From positions 1-42,870 of the forward strand of contig CAVKQI010000010.1 of NCBI GenBank assembly GCA_963658405.1: a stretch of 42,870 nt of DNA, written 5' to 3'. Within the stretch, counting starts at the first letter, position 1. Every line of letters begins with the position of its first letter. Made by a program: the position numbers and the translations under genes. The stretch is from CAG-791 sp963658405 (GTDB lineage: Bacteria; Bacillota; Clostridia; Lachnospirales; Lachnospiraceae). Below the pieces are notes generated by a model that made no database searches, was not told the DNA's origin, and saw only the letters and a list, made by a program, of their open reading frames with translations. Shown here one piece after another: positions 32,961-40,657 of the stretch.

Positions 32961-33602
32961 ATGAAAATCGTTATGCTTGGGGCACCCGGTGCAGGCAAAG
33001 GCACACAGGCGAAGATGATCGCGGAGCGCTATCAGATTCCCCACATCTCCACCGGTGATATTTTCCGTATGAATATCAAGAACGGCACAGAGCTTGGCAA
33101 GGAAGCAAAGACCTACATGGACGCAGGCAAGCTGGTACCGGATGAGCTGACTGTAAAGATTCTTCTGGACCGCGTATCCAACGAGGATTGCAAGAACGGC
33201 TATGTGCTGGATGGTTTCCCGCGCACGATCCCGCAGGCCGAGGTCCTCACCGATGCACTGAATAAGCTAGGTGACAAGATTGATTATGCCATCAACGTAG
33301 AAGTGCCGGATGAGAATATCGTAAACCGCATGGGCGGCCGCCGCTCCTGCCCTTCCTGTGGTCAGGTTTACCACGTGGTACACATGCCCCCGAAGCAGGA
33401 AGGTGTCTGCGATAAGTGCGGTGCAGGCCTGGTGCAGAGAGACGACGACAAGCCGGAGACAGTTTCCCAGAGACTGACCGTTTACCATGATCAGACACAG
33501 CCCCTGATCGAGTACTACGAGAAGGCAGGCGTTTTAAAGAACGTAGACGGCACCAAGGATCAGAAGGAAGTCTTCGAGGCTATTACAGAAATTTTAGGTT
33601 AG
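32961..33602 (+). CDS. adk: Adenylate kinase
   Basis: This 213-residue enzyme converts ATP plus AMP into two ADP. It has the P-loop GAPGAGKGT (7-15), the AMP-binding STGDIFR and GFPRTIPQA segments, and a zinc-binding LID with C130, C133, C150 and C153, as in many Gram-positive enzymes. The ATG at 32961 follows AGGAGG; a TTG two codons earlier overlaps the spacing region and is rejected. It follows the secY terminator, so it probably starts a new transcript; TATGAT at 32897 is a candidate -10 but lacks a good -35. The map gene that usually follows adk is missing. Confidence 0.98.
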   Translation: MKIVMLGAPGAGKGTQAKMIAERYQIPHISTGDIFRMNIKNGTELGKEAKTYMDAGKLVPDELTVKILLDRVSNEDCKNGYVLDGFPRTIPQAEVLTDALNKLGDKIDYAINVEVPDENIVNRMGGRRSCPSCGQVYHVVHMPPKQEGVCDKCGAGLVQRDDDKPETVSQRLTVYHDQTQPLIEYYEKAGVLKNVDGTKDQKEVFEAITEILG

Positions 33603-33691
33603 TTTTATTGTAAAGTAGAGTAAAGCACGCTGCTGCAGTTGATTCAGATCAGAGGATTGCCGGAGAGAATGCACAGCGGCGAGGAGGAATA

Positions 33692-33910
33692 GTGTCAAAA
33701 GCAGATGTTATTGAATTAGAGGGAACAGTGATCGAGAAGCTGCCGAACACCCTGTTTCGCGTAAAGCTGGAAAACGGAGCAGTGGTTCTGGCCCATATCA
33801 GCGGCAAGCTTCGTCAGAATTTTATCCGTATCCTTCCCGGAGATAAGGTAACGCTGGAAATGTCCACCTATGATCTGACCAAAGGCAGAATCATCTGGAG
33901 AGATAAGTAA
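33692..33910 (+). CDS. infA: Translation initiation factor IF-1
   Basis: This 72-residue OB-fold protein has the canonical IF-1 sequence (VIELEGTVIEKLPNTLFRVKLENG, HISGKLRQNFIRILPGDKV) and binds the 30S A site during initiation. The start is GTG at 33692, after GAGGAGG. It lies only 89 nt after adk, with neither map nor the KOW-domain gene seen between them in many relatives. Confidence 0.98.
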   Translation: MSKADVIELEGTVIEKLPNTLFRVKLENGAVVLAHISGKLRQNFIRILPGDKVTLEMSTYDLTKGRIIWRDK

Positions 33911-34004
33911 GCTGCGGCGGCTACGTCACCCGGGAACATATCCAGGTGGCACTGTCCGGACGGCAGCGATGAGTGATTCCGGAGAATCATAAAAAATTTA
34001 TAGC

Positions 34005-34033
34005 TTGTATATCGTAAAAGCCTGTGCTATAAT
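34005..34033 (+). promoter_or_regulatory. Internal promoter upstream of rpmJ
   Basis: TTGTAT (34005-34010), a 17-nt spacer and consensus TATAAT (34028-34033) with extended TGC. It would drive rpmJ-rpsM-rpsK-rpsD-rpoA-rplQ independently of adk-infA. Confidence 0.75.
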
Positions 34034-34042
34034 GCAATACGG

Positions 34043-34101
34043 CGCTTTTTCGATAGTCGAAAAGAGCGTAACTGTTCAGAAACGAGCGGTTACGCTTTCT
34101 T
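34043..34101 (+). other. Competing hairpins in the rpmJ leader
   Basis: Stem 1 is CGCTTTTTCGA (34043-34053) with TCGAAAAGAGCG (34057-34068). Stem 2 is AGCGTAAC (34065-34072) with GTTACGCT (34089-34096), followed by TTCTT. They share AGCG, so only one can form fully. This is an attenuator-like layout just after the promoter at 34005-34033, although the T-run is weak. Confidence 0.5.
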
Positions 34102-34138
34102 ATGTGCCGAAAAGAAAAGAGCAGGAAAGGAGGAAGCC

Positions 34139-34252
34139 ATGAAGGTTAGAGCCAGTGTGAAGCCTATGTGCGAGAAGTGCAAGGTCATTAAGCGCAAGGG
34201 CATCGTTCGCATCATCTGCGAGAATCCCAAGCATAAGCAGAGACAGGGTTGA
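34139..34252 (+). CDS. rpmJ: 50S ribosomal protein L36 (zinc form)
   Basis: This 37-residue protein reads MKVRASVKPMCEKCKVIKRK and ends KHKQRQG. C11, C14, C27 and H32 form the zinc site of the C+ type of L36. It binds 23S rRNA near L6 and L16 late in assembly. The ATG at 34139 follows AAAGGAGG by about 6 nt. It lies between infA and rpsM as in other Firmicutes. Confidence 0.97.
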   Translation: MKVRASVKPMCEKCKVIKRKGIVRIICENPKHKQRQG

Positions 34253-34586
34253 GCCATCAGTGAACCTTCCTGGACTTAAGCTGTAAAGCTTCACGACAGG
34301 AGATTCGTGCTCTTTATCATAGAATAATAGAGCGGCCTAGGCCGCAGATTACTCTTTGATACCATGTCGCAGACAGTCCGTAAAGGCTGTCAATGCAATG
34401 GAAAGACCGGCTATCAGCCGGTTGGAGAGGCAAGGCGAGAGCCTTAAGAGCCTTTCCCAGTCAATCAGTAGAAGTGTTCCTTCCATTCATTACGGAATGT
34501 AATAAGAAAGTAAGAATACGAAGCAGAATGTTGCCTAGTTTCTGCATGGGAGAGGAACCGAGTCACAAGTATGGAGGAGAGTTATA
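34253..34586 (+). other. 334-nt hairpin-rich leader upstream of rpsM
   Basis: No gene is present. Visible pairings: palindrome GCGGCCTAGGCCGC near 34333-34346, GACAG/CTGTC near 34373-34391, ACCGGC/GCCGGT near 34407-34424, AGGC-GAGA-GCCT with a GNRA loop near 34434-34445, and ATTAC/GTAAT near 34488-34502. The position, before rpsM-rpsK-rpsD, suits an S4-responsive alpha-operon leader, and an S4 leader class is known in Clostridia. I cannot match the consensus by eye. Confidence 0.45.
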
Positions 34587-34955
34587 ATGGCTCGTATTGC
34601 AGGTGTTGATTTACCGAGAGATAAGCGCGTAGAAATCGGCCTTACCTATATCTATGGTATCGGCCGTCCGACCGCAACAGAGATCGTTAAGCAGGCTGGT
34701 GTGAATCCCGATACTCGCTGCCGCGACCTGACCGATGATGAGGTCAAGAAGCTCAGCGAAGTGATCGCAGAGCACTACATGGTAGAAGGTGACCTTCGCC
34801 GTGAAGTAGCTATGAACATCAAGCGTCTTACCGAGATCGGATGCTACAGAGGCATTCGTCACAGAAGAGGTCTCCCGGTTCGCGGTCAGAAGACAAAGAC
34901 CAATGCAAGAACCAGAAAGGGTCCGAAGAAGACCATCGCTAATAAGAAGAAGTAA
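34587..34955 (+). CDS. rpsM: 30S ribosomal protein S13
   Basis: This 122-residue protein starts MARIAGVDLPRDKRVEIGLTYI and has the C-terminal basic tail RHRRGLPVRGQKTKTNARTRKG that reaches P-site tRNA. It forms the head contact (bridges B1a/b) with S19. The ATG follows TGGAGGAGA. It is the first ribosomal gene after the long leader. Confidence 0.98.
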   Translation: MARIAGVDLPRDKRVEIGLTYIYGIGRPTATEIVKQAGVNPDTRCRDLTDDEVKKLSEVIAEHYMVEGDLRREVAMNIKRLTEIGCYRGIRHRRGLPVRGQKTKTNARTRKGPKKTIANKKK

Positions 34956-35004
34956 TTCATTATTCTAATTCACCATTCAAGGGAAAGAAAGTAGGTTAGT
35001 TTTT

Positions 35005-35412
35005 ATGGCAAAACAGCAATCATCTGCAGCAAAGAAGGCTGCAGCAAAGAGACGTGTCAAGAAAAACGTTGAACGCGGACAGGCACACATCCAGTCTTCC
35101 TTTAACAACACCATTGTTACCCTGACAGATATGCAGGGCAATGCGCTGAGCTGGGCAAGTGCAGGCGGTCTTGGCTTCAAAGGTTCAAGGAAATCTACTC
35201 CCTATGCGGCTCAGATGGCCGCTGAGACGGCTACAAAGGCTGCCCTGATCCACGGATTAAAGGCAGTTGAAGTATACGTAAAGGGACCGGGATCCGGAAG
35301 AGAAGCAGCAATCCGTGCACTGAATGCAAACGGACTGGACATCATCAGCATCACCGATGTTACCCCCGTTCCTCACAATGGCTGCCGTCCTCCCAAGAGA
35401 CGCAGAGTATAG
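35005..35412 (+). CDS. rpsK: 30S ribosomal protein S11
   Basis: This 135-residue protein has GQAHIQSSFNNTIVTLTDMQGN and the C-terminal signature PGSGREAAIRAL...DVTPVPHNGCRPPKRRRV. It lines the platform near the E site and mRNA exit. The N-terminus is Ala/Lys-rich. The ribosome site is weak (GTAGG about 10 nt before the ATG), so coupling to rpsM may matter. Confidence 0.98.
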   Translation: MAKQQSSAAKKAAAKRRVKKNVERGQAHIQSSFNNTIVTLTDMQGNALSWASAGGLGFKGSRKSTPYAAQMAAETATKAALIHGLKAVEVYVKGPGSGREAAIRALNANGLDIISITDVTPVPHNGCRPPKRRRV

Positions 35413-35485
35413 TTTTTCCACAGACTGAACAGTTTTTGGTGAACGTTGGATGAAGACGCGGCGTTAGCCCGCTGTAAACAACATA

Positions 35486-35502
35486 TCAGGGCATGACCCT
35501 GA
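35486..35502 (+). other. Hairpin abutting the rpsD ribosome site
   Basis: TCAGGG (35486-35491) pairs with CCCTGA (35497-35502), directly before AGAAAGGA. S4 represses its own synthesis in many bacteria, so this is a possible target; no other support is visible. Confidence 0.4.
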
Positions 35503-35518
35503 CAGAAAGGATATTACA

Positions 35519-36112
35519 ATGGCAGTAAATAAAGTTCCGGTATTAAAGAGATGCAGATCCCTCGACCTTGATCCCACTTTCCTGGGCTACGACAAGAAGT
35601 CCAAGAGACAGCTGATCAGAAGCAGCAGAAAGATGAGCGAGTACGGCATGCAGCTTCGTGAGAAGCAGAAGGCTAAGTTCATCTACGGCGTTCTGGAGAA
35701 GCCTTTCCACAACTACTATGTAAAGGCAGAGAGACAGAAGGGCATGACCGGTGACAACCTGATGACCATGCTCGAGTCCCGCCTGGACAACGTTGTCTTC
35801 CGTATGGGCTTTGCTAGAACCAGAAGAGAGGCAAGACAGATCGTTGACCACAAGCACATCCTGGTAAACGGCAAGTGCATCAACATCCCTTCCTACCTGA
35901 TCAAGGCCGGCGATGTGATCGAAGTCAAGGAGAAGTCCAAGTCCATCCAGAGATTCAAGGATATCGCTGAGGTTACCGGCGGCAGACTGACTCCTGAGTG
36001 GGTTGACGTAGATAAGGAAGCTCTGAAGGGCACTGTCAGCGCACTTCCTCGCAGAGAGCAGATCGATGTTCCTGTAGACGAAATGCTTATCGTCGAGTTA
36101 TATTCCAAGTAA
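35519..36112 (+). CDS. rpsD: 30S ribosomal protein S4
   Basis: This 197-residue 16S rRNA primary binder has the S4 domain ESRLDNVVFRMGFARTRREARQIVDHKHILVNGKCINIPSYLIKAGD. It nucleates 30S assembly, affects decoding fidelity and is a general antitermination factor for rRNA in E. coli. It lacks the zinc cysteines of some S4 forms, starting MAVNKVPVLKRCRSLDLDP. The ATG follows GAAAGGA and lies 106 nt after rpsK. Confidence 0.98.
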   Translation: MAVNKVPVLKRCRSLDLDPTFLGYDKKSKRQLIRSSRKMSEYGMQLREKQKAKFIYGVLEKPFHNYYVKAERQKGMTGDNLMTMLESRLDNVVFRMGFARTRREARQIVDHKHILVNGKCINIPSYLIKAGDVIEVKEKSKSIQRFKDIAEVTGGRLTPEWVDVDKEALKGTVSALPRREQIDVPVDEMLIVELYSK

Positions 36113-36196
36113 ACCCTGGGGTGAACCTGGCTGTGCATCGTATCTTTCGGATGCGGTGCGCAGTATATACTTGACAATCGAAGGAGGGTACATAGC

Positions 36197-37156
36197 GTGT
36201 TTGATTTTGAGAGACCAAACATTGAGGTTAAGGAAATCTCTGAAGATAAGAAATATGGCAAATTTGTCGTAGAGCCTCTGGAAAGAGGATACGGCATCAC
36301 GCTGGGCAATTCCCTTAGAAGAATCATGCTCTCCTCTCTTCCCGGCGCAGCAGTAAGTCAGGTGAAGATTGACGGTGTTCAGCATGAGTTCAGCTCCATC
36401 CCCGGTGTCAAGGAGGATGTGACCGAGATCATCATGAACATCAAGAGCCTCGCGATCAAGAATAATAGCGAGACCAACGAGCCCAAGACCGCATACATCG
36501 AGTATGAGGGAGAGGGTGTCGTGCGCGCTTCCGATATTCAGGCAGACCAGGATATTGAGATCATGAATCCGGATCTGGCAATTGCCACTCTCAGCGGCAA
36601 GGATACCAAGCTCTTCATTGAACTGACCATCACGAAGGGCAGAGGCTATGTCAGCTCCGATAAGAATAAGAACGAAGATACCAAGATCGGTGTGATCCCG
36701 ATCGACTCTATCTATACACCCGTAGAGCGTGTCAATATGTCTGTGGAGAATACCCGTGTGGGTCAGCAGACCGACTTTGACAAGCTGACACTGGATGTAG
36801 TGACCAACGGCACTCTGGCACCCGATGAGGCTGTCAGCCTGGCCGCTAAGGTATTAAGCGAGCATCTGAGCATTTTCATCGATCTTTCCGAGAATGCAAA
36901 GACCGCAGAGATCATGGTAGAGAAGGAAGACGACCAGAAGGAAAAGGTGCTGGAGATGAGCATCGATGAACTGGAACTCTCCGTTCGTTCCTACAATTGC
37001 TTAAAGAGAGCAGGTATCAATACTGTCGAAGAACTGTGCAACAAGACTTCTGAGGATATGATGAAGGTCCGCAATCTGGGCCGCAAGTCCTTAGAGGAAG
37101 TGCTGGCAAAGCTTAAGGAGCTTGGCCTGCAGCTCAATGCCGGTGAAGAACAGTAA
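36197..37156 (+). CDS. rpoA: DNA-directed RNA polymerase alpha subunit
   Basis: This 319-residue subunit has the assembly domain (about 1-230, with GYGITLGNSLRRIMLSSLPGAAV) and, after an acidic linker, the DNA- and activator-binding C-terminal domain (about 250-310, ELSVRSYNCLKRAGINTVEELCNK and VRNLGRKSLEEV). The arginine of SVRSYNCLKRA matches E. coli R265 for UP-element contact. The start is GTG at 36197, after AAGGAGGG. A TTGACA at 36171 is not a promoter for it, as there is no room for a -10. Confidence 0.98.
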   Translation: MFDFERPNIEVKEISEDKKYGKFVVEPLERGYGITLGNSLRRIMLSSLPGAAVSQVKIDGVQHEFSSIPGVKEDVTEIIMNIKSLAIKNNSETNEPKTAYIEYEGEGVVRASDIQADQDIEIMNPDLAIATLSGKDTKLFIELTITKGRGYVSSDKNKNEDTKIGVIPIDSIYTPVERVNMSVENTRVGQQTDFDKLTLDVVTNGTLAPDEAVSLAAKVLSEHLSIFIDLSENAKTAEIMVEKEDDQKEKVLEMSIDELELSVRSYNCLKRAGINTVEELCNKTSEDMMKVRNLGRKSLEEVLAKLKELGLQLNAGEEQ

Positions 37157-37183
37157 AAAGAGAAATCCGTACAAACATAGGGC

Positions 37184-37261
37184 GATGGTAAGTCCAAGGG
37201 CGCACCGCCTGCAAACATACAGATGACACCATCCCCGAATGCAGGTAAGACCAAGAGGCGC
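37184..37261 (+). other. Imperfect direct repeat and crossing stems before rplQ
   Basis: GGTAAGTCCAAGGGCGC (37187-37203) recurs as GGTAAGACCAAGAGGCGC (37244-37261), a 57-nt period. GATGGT (37184-37189) can pair with ACCATC (37228-37233), and CCTGCA (37208-37213) with TGCAGG (37240-37245). These two stems cross, so a pseudoknot is possible. The ribosome site of rplQ follows. Confidence 0.5.
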
Positions 37262-37296
37262 TGCATCCGGCGTCATCCGCGAAAAGGAGAAGAATC

Positions 37297-37833
37297 ATGG
37301 CAGAGTATAGAAAACTCGGTAAAAAGACAAAGTTAAGAAAAGCACTTCTGCGCAGCCAGGTAACTGCACTGCTTTACAATGGCAAGATCATGACCACTGA
37401 GGCACGTGCAAAGGAAGTTCAGAAGATCGTAGAGCCTATGATCGCACTGGCCGCTAAGGAGAAGGACAACTTCGAGACCGTTACCGTGCAGGCTAAGGTA
37501 GCCCGCAAGGACAAGGACGGCAAGAGAGTCAAGGAAGTCGTAGACGGCAAGAAGGTTACCGTTTATGATACCGTTGACAAGGAGATCAAGAAGGACGCTC
37601 CCAGCCGTCTGCATGCAAGAAGACAGCTTATGCGTGTTCTGTATCCCGTTGTTGAGGTTCCCACTCAGGCAGCAGGCCGCAAGAAGAACACCAAGGAAGT
37701 TGACCTTGTAGCAAAGCTTTTCGATGAGTACGGCGCAAAGTATGCTGACCGCAAGGGCGGCTACACCCGTATCGTAAAGGTTGGCCAGAGAAAGGGCGAC
37801 GGCGCATTAGTCGTTCTCCTCGAGCTGGTTTAA
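37297..37833 (+). CDS. rplQ: 50S ribosomal protein L17 (with insertion)
   Basis: This 178-residue protein shows L17 ends: KLRKALLRSQVTALLYNGKIMTTEARAKEV at the N-terminus and YGAKYADRKGGYTRI...GDGALVVLLELV at the C-terminus. Typical L17 is about 113-127 residues; the excess is a charged insertion at about residues 57-103, before LHARRQLM. L17 sits near the tunnel exit, so the insertion is probably on the 50S surface. The ATG follows AAAAGGAGA. It is the last gene of the alpha operon, followed by a terminator. Confidence 0.97.
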   Translation: MAEYRKLGKKTKLRKALLRSQVTALLYNGKIMTTEARAKEVQKIVEPMIALAAKEKDNFETVTVQAKVARKDKDGKRVKEVVDGKKVTVYDTVDKEIKKDAPSRLHARRQLMRVLYPVVEVPTQAAGRKKNTKEVDLVAKLFDEYGAKYADRKGGYTRIVKVGQRKGDGALVVLLELV

Positions 37834-37930
37834 TCCGAAGATCTGCAGGAGGGATCGGAGGCAGCGGATTTTCCATCAGGAATATGCCGTATCCGATACC
37901 GCAGCAAATGCAATCGAATCAGTCATTCAT

Positions 37931-37972
37931 AAAGCACAGCTTTCGTCGTATATCGGCGAGCTGTGCTTTTTT
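37931..37972 (+). terminator. Terminator of the alpha operon after rplQ
   Basis: AAAGCACAGCT (37931-37941) pairs with AGCTGTGCTTT (37959-37969), with an inner CGTCG/CGGCG, and six T follow (37967-37972). Confidence 0.93.
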
Positions 37973-37974
37973 GC

Positions 37975-38003
37975 TTGTTATTTCTTCGGTCATTGTATAC
38001 AAT
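37975..38003 (+). promoter_or_regulatory. Promoter of the ecfA1-ecfA2-ecfT operon
   Basis: TTGTTA (37975-37980), a 17-nt spacer and TACAAT (37998-38003). It starts right after the rplQ terminator. Confidence 0.55.
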
Positions 38004-38068
38004 CAATAGAGTTATGATGGAAATAAAAAGTGCTGATGGCAGACAGGCTGCGGCCTGATGAGGTAAGT

Positions 38069-38935
38069 ATGGGCATACTGGGGAAATCGATGATCAAAGC
38101 AGAGCATTTGATCCATGAATATATCAAACGGGATGAGGAAGGCAATGCGGTAGGCACGATCCGTGCCATCGACGATGTGGACATCGACATCAAACAGGGA
38201 GATTTTGTGGCTATCTTAGGACACAACGGCTCCGGCAAATCCACCTTTGCCAAGCATGTGAACGCACTGCTGTATCCCACAGAAGGTGCTGTATGGGTAG
38301 ACGGCATGAATACCAATGAGGATGCCGATCTCTGGAACATACGGCAGGAAGCCGGCATGATCTTTCAGAATCCGGACAACCAGATCATCGGACAGGTGGT
38401 GGAAGAGGATGTGGGATTCGGCCCCGAAAACATGGGGGTTCCCACAGAGGAGATCTGGGAGCGCGTAGAGGAGAGCCTGAAGACAGTAGGTATGTGGGAA
38501 TTCCGAAAGAAGTCCCCGAACCGCCTCTCCGGCGGACAGAAGCAGCGCGTCTCCATCGCCGGTGTCATTGCCATGCACCCTAAGTGCATTGTCATGGATG
38601 AACCCACGGCCATGCTGGATCCCAGCGGCCGCAAGGAGGTGATCCGGGCGGCCAGAGCCCTCAACGACGTGGAGGAGATCACGATCCTGCTGATCACCCA
38701 CTACATGGAAGAGGCCATCTACGCCGATAAGATCTACGTCATGGACGGCGGAAAGGTAGCCATGCAGGGCACGCCCAGGGAGGTCTTCTCCCAGGTCGAG
38801 AAGCTGCGGGAGCTGCATCTGGATGTACCCCAGGTGACACTGCTGGCTCACGAACTTCGAAAGAACGGGCTGGATATCCCGGAGGGCATACTGACCAAGG
38901 AGGAACTGGCCGCGGCACTGCATCTGCAGGCTTAG
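38069..38935 (+). CDS. ecfA1: ECF transporter ATPase EcfA1
   Basis: This 288-residue ABC ATPase of the energy-coupling factor module powers vitamin and metal uptake with exchangeable S components. Motifs: Walker A GHNGSGKST (51-59), Q-loop Q100 in MIFQNPDNQIIG (typical of EcfA1), signature LSGGQ (153-157), Walker B IVMDE (174-178) and the H-loop in LLITHYMEE. I chose the ATG at 38069, preceded by GAGGTAAGT, the same junction found at truA; the frame opens at a GTG at 38030, and an ATG at 38090 (MIKAEHLIHEY) is an alternative. It is the first gene of ecfA1-ecfA2-ecfT. Confidence 0.93.
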   Translation: MGILGKSMIKAEHLIHEYIKRDEEGNAVGTIRAIDDVDIDIKQGDFVAILGHNGSGKSTFAKHVNALLYPTEGAVWVDGMNTNEDADLWNIRQEAGMIFQNPDNQIIGQVVEEDVGFGPENMGVPTEEIWERVEESLKTVGMWEFRKKSPNRLSGGQKQRVSIAGVIAMHPKCIVMDEPTAMLDPSGRKEVIRAARALNDVEEITILLITHYMEEAIYADKIYVMDGGKVAMQGTPREVFSQVEKLRELHLDVPQVTLLAHELRKNGLDIPEGILTKEELAAALHLQA

Positions 38936-38960
38936 ACATCAGCGGCATGTGGGAGAAATC

Positions 38961-39809
38961 ATGGGACTTAAATTAGAAAATGTCAGCTATCAATATGAGA
39001 CCGGCACGGCCATGGAAGTCACGGCCCTGCAGGATATCAACGTGGAGCTGCCGGACGGCCAGTTTATCGGACTGATCGGTCATACGGGCTCCGGCAAATC
39101 CACCTTTGTGCAGTTGCTGAACGGACTGCTGCTGCCCACAAAGGGGACTGTCTATTTTGACGGAGAGGATATCAGCGGAGAGAATTATGACCGAAGGAGT
39201 CTGCGGGCCAATGTAGGTCTTGTTTTTCAGTACCCGGAGCATCAGCTCTTTGAGACCGATGTCCTGACGGACGTCATGTTCGGGCCTAAGAATCTGGGCC
39301 TTTCTCCGGAAGAGTGTAAGGAACGGGCTGTGGAGGCGCTGAAGGCCGTAAAGATGCCTGAGAGCATGTGGGAGCAGTCTCCCTTTGATCTATCCGGCGG
39401 ACAGAAGCGCAGGGCGGCCATTGCCGGGGTATTGGCCATGCGCCCCCGTATGCTGGTGCTGGACGAGCCTACGGCCGGTCTGGATCCCCGGGGCAGAGAC
39501 GAGATCCTGGACATGGTCTCGGAGATGCAGAAGGACAGAGGCATGACCGTATTGCTGGTCTCCCACAGCATGGAAGATGTAGCGAGATACGTGGACAGAA
39601 TCATGGTGATGAATCACGGACACCTGATCTTTGATGATGTGCCCAGAGGGGTATTCACCCATGTAAAGGAACTGGAGGAGATGGGACTGGCAGCGCCGCA
39701 GATGACCTATATCATGGAATATCTGCATGATAAGGGTCTGGCTGTCAGAACAGATGCCCTGACGGTAGAGGAAGCGGCCAAGGAGATTGTAAGATGTTTA
39801 AAGGGATGA
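38961..39809 (+). CDS. ecfA2: ECF transporter ATPase EcfA2
   Basis: This 282-residue second ATPase of the ECF module has Walker A GHTGSGKST (40-48), Q-loop VFQYPEHQLFE (88-98, characteristic of EcfA2), LSGGQ (144-148), Walker B LVLDEP (165-170) and switch histidine in LLVSHSMED. It forms a heterodimer with EcfA1. The ATG at 38961 follows GGGAGA; a GTG at 38949 is less likely. It overlaps ecfT by 16 nt. Confidence 0.94.
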   Translation: MGLKLENVSYQYETGTAMEVTALQDINVELPDGQFIGLIGHTGSGKSTFVQLLNGLLLPTKGTVYFDGEDISGENYDRRSLRANVGLVFQYPEHQLFETDVLTDVMFGPKNLGLSPEECKERAVEALKAVKMPESMWEQSPFDLSGGQKRRAAIAGVLAMRPRMLVLDEPTAGLDPRGRDEILDMVSEMQKDRGMTVLLVSHSMEDVARYVDRIMVMNHGHLIFDDVPRGVFTHVKELEEMGLAAPQMTYIMEYLHDKGLAVRTDALTVEEAAKEIVRCLKG

Positions 39810-40612
39810 CACTGGGACAATATTATCAGACGGATTCTGTTCTGCACCGACTGGATCCCAGAGTAAAGCTGGTGGGCACACTGGTCTACATTATCTCTCT
39901 TTTTGTCGTGGACAGCTTTGTGGGATATCTGTTTGCCGGCCTCTTTCTGCTGGTGATGATCCGGCTCTCCCATGTGCCTTTCCGTTACATGGTCAGAGGA
40001 TTAAAGGGGATCGTATTCCTGCTGCTGATCACCATGGCCTTTAACCTGCTGCTGACACCGGGCAGAGAGCTGGCGCACTTCTGGATCTTTACCATCACAG
40101 AGGAAGGTATCCGTTTCGCAGTCAAGATGGGGATCCGTCTGATCTTCCTGATCATGGGCTCCACCATCATGACGCTGACCACGACGCCCAATCAGCTGAC
40201 AGACGCCCTGGAGAGCCTGCTGGGTCCCCTGAAAAAGCTGCACGTGCCGGTGCATGAGATCGCCATGATGATGTCCATCGCCCTTCGCTTTATCCCTATC
40301 CTGATGGAGGAGACGGACAAGATCGAAAAGGCGCAGCTGGCCCGGTGTGCGGACTTTGAGACAGGCAGCATCATCAAGAGGGTAAAGGGAATGGTGCCGC
40401 TGCTGGTGCCGCTCTTTATCAGCGCCTTCCGCCGTGCCAATGACCTGGCCATGGCCATGGAGGCCAGATGCTATCGGGGCGGCGACGGAAGAACGAAGAT
40501 GAAACCGCTGGTCTACAAAACGGCAGATCATAAGGCATACGGAGTACTGACGGCCTATCTGCTTTTGTGCATCGCGGTACGGGTAAGTGTGCAGATTCTT
40601 GGATTGGCATGA
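39794..40612 (+). CDS. ecfT: ECF transporter transmembrane subunit EcfT
   Basis: This 272-residue membrane scaffold couples the ATPase dimer to substrate-binding S proteins. It has an N-terminal cluster of hydrophobic helices (about 25-130), the RLDPRVKLV start motif, and two coupling motifs, A-R-C at 183-185 (AQLARCADF) and 224-226 (MEARCYRGG), where many relatives have A-R-G. The start lies inside ecfA2, indicating translational coupling. No S component gene is nearby, consistent with a shared (group II) ECF module. A hairpin terminator follows. Confidence 0.94.
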   Translation: MFKGMTLGQYYQTDSVLHRLDPRVKLVGTLVYIISLFVVDSFVGYLFAGLFLLVMIRLSHVPFRYMVRGLKGIVFLLLITMAFNLLLTPGRELAHFWIFTITEEGIRFAVKMGIRLIFLIMGSTIMTLTTTPNQLTDALESLLGPLKKLHVPVHEIAMMMSIALRFIPILMEETDKIEKAQLARCADFETGSIIKRVKGMVPLLVPLFISAFRRANDLAMAMEARCYRGGDGRTKMKPLVYKTADHKAYGVLTAYLLLCIAVRVSVQILGLA

Positions 40613-40622
40613 TTGAGGCAAG

Positions 40623-40656
40623 ATGGAAGGAAATGCCTGATGGCATTTTCTTCCAT
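40623..40656 (+). terminator. Hairpin terminator after ecfT
   Basis: ATGGAAGGAAATGCC (40623-40637) pairs with GGCATTTTCTTCCAT (40642-40656) over 15 bp with one G-T pair and loop TGAT. The T-rich part lies in the 3' arm, so strength is uncertain. Confidence 0.55.
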
Positions 40657-40657
40657 C

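Noticed and set aside
36171..36176. TTGACA just before rpoA as a promoter
   Set aside because: There is no -10 before the start codon at 36197 and the ribosome site occupies the spacer.
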